From Candidatus Merdimorpha stercoravium (GTDB lineage: Bacteria; Bacteroidota; Bacteroidia; Flavobacteriales; UBA1820), in contig DVLY01000117.1 in assembly GCA_018715295.1 (NCBI GenBank), forward strand, positions 1 to 6,416: DNA of 6,416 nucleotides. Reading direction: 5' to 3'. Both the position numbers and the translations under genes were made by a program. The number at the start of each line of letters is the position of its first letter. The first letter of the stretch is position 1. Below are positions 1-4,230 of this stretch, one piece after another. Under the pieces are notes generated by a model. The model was given only the letters and a program-made list of their open reading frames with translations. It was not told the origin of the DNA and did no database searches.

Positions 1-14
1 GGGGCTTACGCCCC
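1..14 (-). terminator. Possible folP terminator hairpin, cut by the window edge
   Basis: Bases 1-5 (GGGGC) and 10-14 (GCCCC) form a perfect 5-bp GC stem with loop TTAC. On the minus strand it lies about 35 bases past the folP stop. A T-tract, if present, would fall outside the window, so this is only a candidate. It could instead be an incidental palindrome inside a following gene. Confidence 0.35.
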
Positions 15-48
15 GCCGCTTTTGCTTGCACGCTCCCCACGAACGGCA

Positions 49-852
49 TTACTGGCCCTCGCGGAAAGCCTCGAACAACCGAACCGCTTCGACCGCCTCT
101 TTCACATCGTGTACCCGAAGGATATCCGCCCCATGGCAGAGTGCCAAGGTATTGACCACCGTCGTCCCGTTGAGCGCTTCGCCAGGAGAAATGCCCAAAG
201 TCTTCCACACCATCCCTTTGCGGGACATCCCGGCCAGCACCGGACACCCCAGACGCTTGAAAACCTCCAGGTGGCGCAGCAGGACGAAGTTTTGCCGCAC
301 ATCTTTGGCAAAGCCGAATCCCGGGTCGACCACGATCCTCGACACACCCAACGCCCGCAGGCGTTCCACGCGTCGGGCCAAGTGGCCGTACACCTGCGCC
401 ACCAAGTCGGAATATTCCGTGCGGTGGATCATCTGGTCGGGAAGCCCCCGGGTATGCATCAGGACATACCCCGCCCCGTGCCGTGCGACCAAGGGAAACA
501 TCTGCGGATCGAAGTCTCCCCCGGAAATATCGTTGATCATCGTAGCCCCGGCCTCCAAGGTTTTTTCCGCCACCTCGCTGCGGAAGGTATCCACCGATAT
601 CTCCACCGTGGGAAAGCGCCGGGCAAGGGCTTCGACGGCAGGGAGCACGCGCCGCATTTCGGTCTCGGCATCGGCTACGGTACAACCCGGACGAGTGGAG
701 CAACCTCCGACATCGAGGATGGAAGCTCCCTGTTCGAGCATCCGTTCGGCGCGGCGGAGGAGTTCCTGCAGGTCGTTTACCCGTGAAGCGGCGTAAAACG
801 AATCGTCCGTCGTGTTGAGGATCCCCATTATCTGGGGCGAGGAATGCGGCAT
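49..852 (-). CDS. folP: Dihydropteroate synthase
   Basis: A 267-residue cytoplasmic enzyme that joins p-aminobenzoate to hydroxymethyl-dihydropterin pyrophosphate, giving dihydropteroate for folate synthesis; it is the sulfonamide target. The family motifs appear in order along the TIM barrel: MGILNTTDDSF (9-19), DVGGCSTRPG (47-56), SVDTF (86-90), INDISGG (106-112), VLMHTRG (130-136), DPGFGFAK (176-183), MSRKG (209-213) and RVHDV (246-250). Length is normal for the family. The start at 852 leaves only eight residues before the first beta strand and is preceded by an A-rich leader and a good -7 element. Two motif positions are unusual: Asp16 where E. coli has Pro25 of NVTPDSF, and Cys51 where Glu is usual in GGESTRPG. 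The residues matching E. coli Phe28 and Pro64, known sulfonamide-resistance sites, are kept as Phe19 and Pro55. It is transcribed divergently from mutY. Confidence 0.97.
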   Translation of the reverse strand: MPHSSPQIMGILNTTDDSFYAASRVNDLQELLRRAERMLEQGASILDVGGCSTRPGCTVADAETEMRRVLPAVEALARRFPTVEISVDTFRSEVAEKTLEAGATMINDISGGDFDPQMFPLVARHGAGYVLMHTRGLPDQMIHRTEYSDLVAQVYGHLARRVERLRALGVSRIVVDPGFGFAKDVRQNFVLLRHLEVFKRLGCPVLAGMSRKGMVWKTLGISPGEALNGTTVVNTLALCHGADILRVHDVKEAVEAVRLFEAFREGQ

Positions 853-879
853 GGTCTTTCTTTTTTGGATTCAGAAAAG

Positions 880-887
880 CAAAAGTA
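880..887 (-). promoter_or_regulatory. folP promoter, -7 element
   Basis: On the minus strand bases 887-880 read TACTTTTG, an exact match to the Bacteroidetes -7 consensus TAnnTTTG. It ends 27 bases before the folP ATG, so the leader would be about 20 bases and is A-rich. I see no convincing TTTG -33 element at the usual 19-21 base spacing; the nearest is TTTC, spaced 16 bases. Confidence 0.6.
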
Positions 888-940
888 CGCATTCCCTCCG
901 TTTGAAAGGGGACGAATGCTTTATTTCTGTCGATAAGCAG

Positions 941-964
941 ACTTTTTCGCTATTTTCCCATAGC
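941..964 (+). repeat. Degenerate tail of a third repeat unit
   Basis: The stretch TTTCGCTATTTTCCCATA (945-962), followed by GCAGGAGGCG, aligns with the junction between the two good units (1028-1057: TTTCGCTACATTTCCATA, then ATGTAGGAGGCG) with a few small gaps. Its promoter-like TATTTTCC (951-958) sits 83 bases before the matching element of the next unit, close to the spacing of 86 between the good units. I see no clear left arm for this unit. Confidence 0.45.
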
Positions 965-969
965 AGGAG

Positions 970-1022
970 GCGCACTCGGCATAGCCAAATGCGAAAACCT
1001 TGTTTTCGATTTGCCGCTGCGC
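970..1022. other. Long imperfect hairpin of repeat unit 1
   Basis: Paired arms from inside out are CGAAAAC (992-998) with GTTTTCG (1002-1008) around loop CTT; CAAAT (986-990) with ATTTG (1009-1013), with G991 bulged; CGG (977-979) with CCG (1014-1016); and GCGCA (970-974) with TGCGC (1018-1022). The right arm contains the -33 TTTG of the unit's promoter. Without a T-tract after it, it does not look like an intrinsic terminator. Confidence 0.65.
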
Positions 1023-1041
1023 TCGCCTTTCGCTACATTTC
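1010..1041 (+). promoter_or_regulatory. Upstream promoter carried by repeat unit 1
   Basis: TTTG (1010-1013), a 20-base spacer and TACATTTC (1034-1041) match the Bacteroidetes -33/-7 pattern TTTG-N19-21-TAnnTTTG with one mismatch in the last base. Transcription starting near 1048 would read through repeat unit 2 into mutY, giving a leader of about 110 bases that contains the unit 2 hairpin. Confidence 0.45.
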
Positions 1042-1051
1042 CATAATGTAG
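1033..1051. other. Small hairpin at the junction of the repeat units
   Basis: CTACATT (1033-1039) pairs perfectly with AATGTAG (1045-1051) around loop TCCAT. The left arm is part of the -7 region of unit 1 and the right arm runs into the start of unit 2. No T-tract follows. Confidence 0.4.
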
Positions 1052-1127
1052 GAGGCGGCTCGGCACCGCTTTCAGGCGAAAACTCCGTTTTCTCCCTTGC
1101 CGCTGCGCTCGCCTTTCGCTACATTTG
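1050..1127 (+). repeat. Tandem palindromic repeat, unit 2
   Basis: The second unit starts at AGGAGGCG (1050-1057) and ends with TACATTTG (1120-1127). Its right half matches unit 1 exactly over 30 bases (1097-1126). Its core hairpin GAAAAC (1078-1083) with GTTTTC (1087-1092) is kept although the loop is TCC instead of CTT. GG (1075-1076) can pair with CC (1094-1095) across a C/T mismatch. The left arm differs from unit 1 in several places. Confidence 0.8.
1096..1127 (+). promoter_or_regulatory. mutY promoter within repeat unit 2
   Basis: TACATTTG (1120-1127) is an exact TAnnTTTG -7 element. CTTG (1096-1099) lies 20 bases upstream and fits the -33 TTTG consensus in three of four bases. The -7 element ends 31 bases before the mutY ATG at 1159, predicting a leader of about 25 bases. 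The same arrangement appears in unit 1, so the promoter is part of the repeat. Confidence 0.6.
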
Positions 1128-1158
1128 CCCCGCATCAAAACCCGAACCGAGAAAAAAC

Positions 1159-2220
1159 ATGCGCCCTCTACCCTTGCGACAAACACTGCTCGAGTGGTAC
1201 GCTCGCTACGGGCGGCGTCTCCCTTGGCGGGAGACGCGCGACCCTTACCGCATCTGGGTGTCCGAGATCATCCTCCAGCAAACGCGCATTGCACAAGGAA
1301 CGGACTATTACCTGCGCTTCGTCGAGCGTTTCCCGGACATTGCCTCCCTGGCCGCCGCCTCGGAAGACCAGGTGCTGAAACAATGGCAGGGCTTGGGGTA
1401 TTACAGCCGGGCGAGAAACCTTTACCGCGCGGCGCAGCGGCTTGCAGAGCAATTCGACGGGCAATTCCCCCGCTCGTACCACCAGATTCGTTCCCTGCCC
1501 GGGATCGGCGACTACACCGCGGCCGCCATCTGCTCCATCGCCTACCGGATGCCGTATGCCGTACTCGACGGCAACGTGTACCGCGTGTTGTCCCGATACT
1601 TCGACCTCGATACACCCATCGACACTACGGCTGGAAAAAAACTGTTCACCCGCCTGGCGGACGAACAACTCGACCGGGATCGTCCCGGGGATTACAACCA
1701 GGCCCTCATGGATTTCGGGGCACTGCAATGCACCCCTTCCCTGCCCGAGTGCCCCCGGTGCCCTCTGCGGCCACACTGCCGGGCGCAGGCCGCAGGCAGC
1801 GTCGCCCTGCGCCCGGCCAAAAGCAAACGCAGCGAACCCTCGCCCCGCTACCTGCATTACTTCCACATCGTTTCCCCCGAGGGCACCTGGGTACGCCGCC
1901 GTACGGAGGACGACATCTGGCGGGGCCTGTACGAATTTCCCCGGATCGAGACCCCGGACGACCTCCCGGCCGAGCAAATGCTCTCCGATGCGCGCTACGC
2001 AGCACTGATCCGCTCCGCATCCACGGCAGAAGTCCTCGAAACGCTCCCGCCGGTAAAACACCTGCTCTCGCACCGGGTGCTGCACATCCGTTTTTACCGC
2101 GTGAGCATTCCCACACCCGGGTTTTCCCTCGAGGGATACGCCCCGGCTACGGAGGAGGATCTTTCCCACCTTGCTTTTCCTCGTCCGCTGGCCGCTTACC
2201 TGGAACGTTCGGCCCGGTAA
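1159..2220 (+). CDS. mutY: A/G-specific adenine DNA glycosylase
   Basis: A 353-residue DNA repair enzyme that removes adenine mispaired with 8-oxoguanine, starting base excision repair that prevents G:C to T:A changes. The glycosylase domain has SEIILQQT with catalytic Glu36, the helix-hairpin-helix LPGIGDYTAAAI (113-124) and catalytic Asp137 in LDGNV. The 4Fe-4S ligands are Cys191, Cys198, Cys201 and Cys207 in the typical C-X6-C-X2-C-X5-C spacing. Residues from about 230 to 345 form the MutT-like domain that reads 8-oxoguanine, with LSH at 303-305 where many homologues have FSH. I chose the start at 1159 because homology to E. coli MutY begins there (the catalytic residues fall at nearly the same numbers), an A-rich leader precedes it, and upstream the frame runs back through the repeats. 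Codon 4 is the rare Leu codon CTA. It is divergent from folP and convergent with glnS. Confidence 0.96.
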   Translation: MRPLPLRQTLLEWYARYGRRLPWRETRDPYRIWVSEIILQQTRIAQGTDYYLRFVERFPDIASLAAASEDQVLKQWQGLGYYSRARNLYRAAQRLAEQFDGQFPRSYHQIRSLPGIGDYTAAAICSIAYRMPYAVLDGNVYRVLSRYFDLDTPIDTTAGKKLFTRLADEQLDRDRPGDYNQALMDFGALQCTPSLPECPRCPLRPHCRAQAAGSVALRPAKSKRSEPSPRYLHYFHIVSPEGTWVRRRTEDDIWRGLYEFPRIETPDDLPAEQMLSDARYAALIRSASTAEVLETLPPVKHLLSHRVLHIRFYRVSIPTPGFSLEGYAPATEEDLSHLAFPRPLAAYLERSAR

Positions 2221-2303
2221 CCCTTCTTCTTTCCCCGTCTCCCCGACCGTATCGCCCGTCTGTTCGGCAACAAGTCCGCCAAAAGCCGGCAAGAGTTCCG
2301 GGC

Positions 2304-2341
2304 AAAAAAATCCCCTTGGCGAAAGCGTCCGTCAAGGGGAT
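2304..2341 (-). terminator. Intrinsic terminator of glnS
   Basis: On the minus strand ATCCCCTTG (2341-2333) pairs perfectly with CAAGGGGAT (2318-2310) around a 14-base loop and is followed directly by a run of seven T (2310-2304). The stem begins 38 bases past the glnS stop. On the plus strand the A-run comes before the stem and no T-run follows, so it should not stop mutY transcripts by the intrinsic route. Confidence 0.88.
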
Positions 2342-2379
2342 CGGGCTGCGAGAGCCTATCAGATATTACGAAAAAATCG

Positions 2380-4107
2380 TCAGGATTGCTTCTTTACCTC
2401 CTTGGCCCAGGAATCCTTCAAGCCTACCGTGCGGTTGAACACCATATGTTCGGGGGTGGAATCGGAGTCCACGCAGAAATAGCCCAAACGGTGGAACTGC
2501 ATCCGGTCGCCGACCGTGAAACGCGCTACGGAGGGCTCCAACTTGCAGCCGGTGAGCACCTTCAACGAGTCGGGGTTGAGGTATTCCTTGAAGTCGTGGT
2601 CGCGGTGGCCGTCGGGCATCTCGTCGTTGAACAGGCGGTCGTACAGACGCACTTCGGCTTCCAGCGCGGTAGGAGCCGACACCCAGTGGAGCGTCCCCTT
2701 CACCTTGCGCATCGAGGCCTCCGAGCCGCTGCCCGAAAGACTGTCCGGATCGTACGTGCAATGGATCTCGACGATGCGCCCCTCGGCATCCTTGACTACG
2801 CTTTCGGCCCGGACGATGTAGGCGCTCTTCAGGCGCACCTCCCCACCCAGGCGCAGGCGGAAAAATTTCTTCGGGGCTTCCTCCATGAAATCCTCCCGCT
2901 CGATGTACAGCTCGCGCGAGAAGGGCACTTCCCGGAAACCGGCCTCGGGATCCTCCGGATTGTTCTCGGTGCGGATCATTTCGGTCTTGCCTTCGGGATA
3001 ATTGTCGATCACGAGTTTGACCGGATCGAGCACCGCCATCACGCGCGGGGCGATGCGGTTGAGGTGTTCGCGGATCGAAAATTCGAGCAACGCCACGTCG
3101 ATCACGTTCTCGCGGCGCGCCACGCCGATCGTCTCGCAAAAACGGCGGATGGACTCCGGGGTGTATCCCCGACGGCGCAATGCCGATACGGTGGGCATGC
3201 GCGGGTCGTCCCATCCCTTGACGTAACCGCCGGTAACCAACTCCAGCAGTTTGCGCTTGCTCATCACGGTGTACGAGAGGTTCAGACGGGCGAACTCGTA
3301 CTGACGGGGACGGATGTCGCCCGGGGTGTACACCTGGTCGAGGAACCATTCGTAGAGCGGACGGTGCACTTCGAACTCCAGGGTGCAGATCGAGTGCGTG
3401 ATCCCTTCGATATAGTCGGACTGACCGTGTGCATAGTCGTACATCGGGTAGATGCACCACTTGTTGCCCGTGCGGTGATGGTCGCGGTGGATGATGCGGT
3501 ACATGATCGGGTCGCGCATGTGCATGTTGGGCGAAGCCATGTCGATCTTGGCACGCAGGACGGCCTCCCCATCGGCGTAGTCGCCCCGGCGCATCTTTTC
3601 GAATTCGAGCAGGTTTTCCTCCACCGGGGTGTCGCGGTAGGGGCTTGCCTGTCCCGGCACGGTCGGTTCGCCTTTCTGGGCGGCTATCTGCTCGCTGGTC
3701 TGTTTGTCCACGTAAGCCTTGCCTTGCTTGATCATTTCCACCGCCCACTCGTACAACTGGTCGAAATAGTCGGAGGTGTAACGCTCCGGACCGTCCCAAT
3801 GGAAACCGAGCCACTCCACGTCGCGTTTGATGGAATCGACGTATTCCTGGTCTTCCTTGGCCGGGTTGGTATCATCGAAACGCAGGTTGACCGGCGAGCC
3901 GAAACGCTGTCCCAGTCCGAAATTCAGGCAAATGCTCTTGGCATGCCCGATGTGCAGGTATCCGTTGGGTTCCGGCGGGAAACGGGTGCGTACGTGCGAG
4001 CCGTTTTTGCCGGCGGCGATGTCTTGTTCGATGATCGTTTCCAGAAAATTCAACGGCGCGGCATTTTCCGTGCCCGCGGCCTCTTTCTTATCGTTTTCTT
4101 CGGCCAT
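2380..4107 (-). CDS. glnS: Glutaminyl-tRNA synthetase
   Basis: A 575-residue class I aminoacyl-tRNA synthetase that charges tRNA-Gln with glutamine in the cytoplasm. The catalytic domain has PPEPNGYLHIGHAKS with HIGH at 52-55, and RFDDTNP (76-82), which is typical of the GlnRS/GluRS family. VMSKRKL (281-287) is the GlnRS form of the KMSKS motif. ARLNLSYTVMSKRK and GWDDPRMPT (298-306) match the bacterial GlnRS pattern and separate it from bacterial GluRS. Residues from about 350 onward are the beta-barrel anticodon-binding region. It is slightly longer than the 554-residue E. coli enzyme, mainly through a charged N-terminal tail of about 20 residues. The presence of GlnRS suggests direct glutaminylation. 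The gene is followed by a strong terminator and is divergent from the DPP11 gene, so it is probably a single-gene unit. Confidence 0.97.
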   Translation of the reverse strand: MAEENDKKEAAGTENAAPLNFLETIIEQDIAAGKNGSHVRTRFPPEPNGYLHIGHAKSICLNFGLGQRFGSPVNLRFDDTNPAKEDQEYVDSIKRDVEWLGFHWDGPERYTSDYFDQLYEWAVEMIKQGKAYVDKQTSEQIAAQKGEPTVPGQASPYRDTPVEENLLEFEKMRRGDYADGEAVLRAKIDMASPNMHMRDPIMYRIIHRDHHRTGNKWCIYPMYDYAHGQSDYIEGITHSICTLEFEVHRPLYEWFLDQVYTPGDIRPRQYEFARLNLSYTVMSKRKLLELVTGGYVKGWDDPRMPTVSALRRRGYTPESIRRFCETIGVARRENVIDVALLEFSIREHLNRIAPRVMAVLDPVKLVIDNYPEGKTEMIRTENNPEDPEAGFREVPFSRELYIEREDFMEEAPKKFFRLRLGGEVRLKSAYIVRAESVVKDAEGRIVEIHCTYDPDSLSGSGSEASMRKVKGTLHWVSAPTALEAEVRLYDRLFNDEMPDGHRDHDFKEYLNPDSLKVLTGCKLEPSVARFTVGDRMQFHRLGYFCVDSDSTPEHMVFNRTVGLKDSWAKEVKKQS

Positions 4108-4140
4108 TTCTTCCGATGGGTATTTTTATTGAACAGGATG

Positions 4141-4148
4141 CGAAATTA
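4141..4148 (-). promoter_or_regulatory. Candidate glnS promoter, -7 element
   Basis: On the minus strand bases 4148-4141 read TAATTTCG, one mismatch from TAnnTTTG. It ends 33 bases before the glnS ATG, a distance close to those of the other promoters in this window. No TTTG lies at the expected -33 spacing, so the call rests on position and a partial motif. Confidence 0.4.
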
Positions 4149-4190
4149 CGTATTTTGCCCCGATATATTTTTAATTAACCGCCAAAAAAT

Positions 4191-4198
4191 TACCTTTG
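4191..4198 (+). promoter_or_regulatory. DPP11 gene promoter, -7 element
   Basis: TACCTTTG is an exact match to TAnnTTTG and ends 32 bases before the ATG at 4231. A T-run at 4168-4172 lies about 18 bases upstream and could be a weak -33 element. The predicted leader of about 25 bases is A-rich (GAAGAACAAAAAAACACGAA) and has no Shine-Dalgarno match, as is common in Bacteroidetes. Confidence 0.6.
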
Positions 4199-4230
4199 CC
4201 CATCGAAGAACAAAAAAACACGAACTGCCC

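Larger units (their letters stand above)
965..1049 (+). repeat. Tandem palindromic repeat, unit 1
   Basis: The unit begins at AGGAGGCG (965-972) and runs to the next AGGAGGCG at 1050. It consists of an imperfect palindrome followed by a promoter-like tail. Bases 1011-1040 are identical over 30 bases to 1097-1126 in unit 2; the left halves are similar but diverged. It is non-coding. I recall GC-rich palindromic intergenic repeats being common in Bacteroidales genomes, but I cannot assign this one to a named family from sequence alone. Confidence 0.8.
853..1158. other. folP-mutY divergent intergenic region
   Basis: This 306-base stretch has no convincing gene. From left to right it contains the folP leader and -7 element (853-887), about 50 bases with no clear signal (888-940), a degenerate repeat tail (941-964), two tandem palindromic repeat units (965-1127) and the mutY leader (1128-1158). 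Short open frames cross it on both strands, but they run through the repeats and resemble no known protein. Confidence 0.75.

Noticed and set aside
22..796. Two long plus-strand frames opposite folP
   Set aside because: They are the antisense of a clear folP gene with all family motifs; the encoded sequences resemble no protein family and the openness follows from codon bias.
941..1127. CRISPR array
   Set aside because: Only two good units plus a tail, with no unique spacers of even length; the variable parts are diverged repeat arms, and no cas gene is present.
812..1186. Short frames of 78-79 codons in the folP-mutY gap, and the extension of mutY upstream to 1000
   Set aside because: They run through the tandem repeats. 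MutY similarity starts at 1159 and the promoter at 1096-1127 lies inside the extension.
1168..2292. 374-codon minus-strand frame opposite mutY and a 437-codon plus-strand frame in another register
   Set aside because: Both overlap a complete MutY with intact catalytic and Fe-S residues; their translations are low-complexity Arg/Pro/Gly-rich or unrecognisable.
2344..2356. GGCT-GCGAG-AGCC as a mutY terminator
   Set aside because: The stem is only 4 bp and no T-run follows on the plus strand.
2386..4230. 615-codon plus-strand extension ahead of the DPP11 start
   Set aside because: It is the exact codon-register complement of glnS; DPP11 has a normal signal peptide at 4231 and a promoter just before it.
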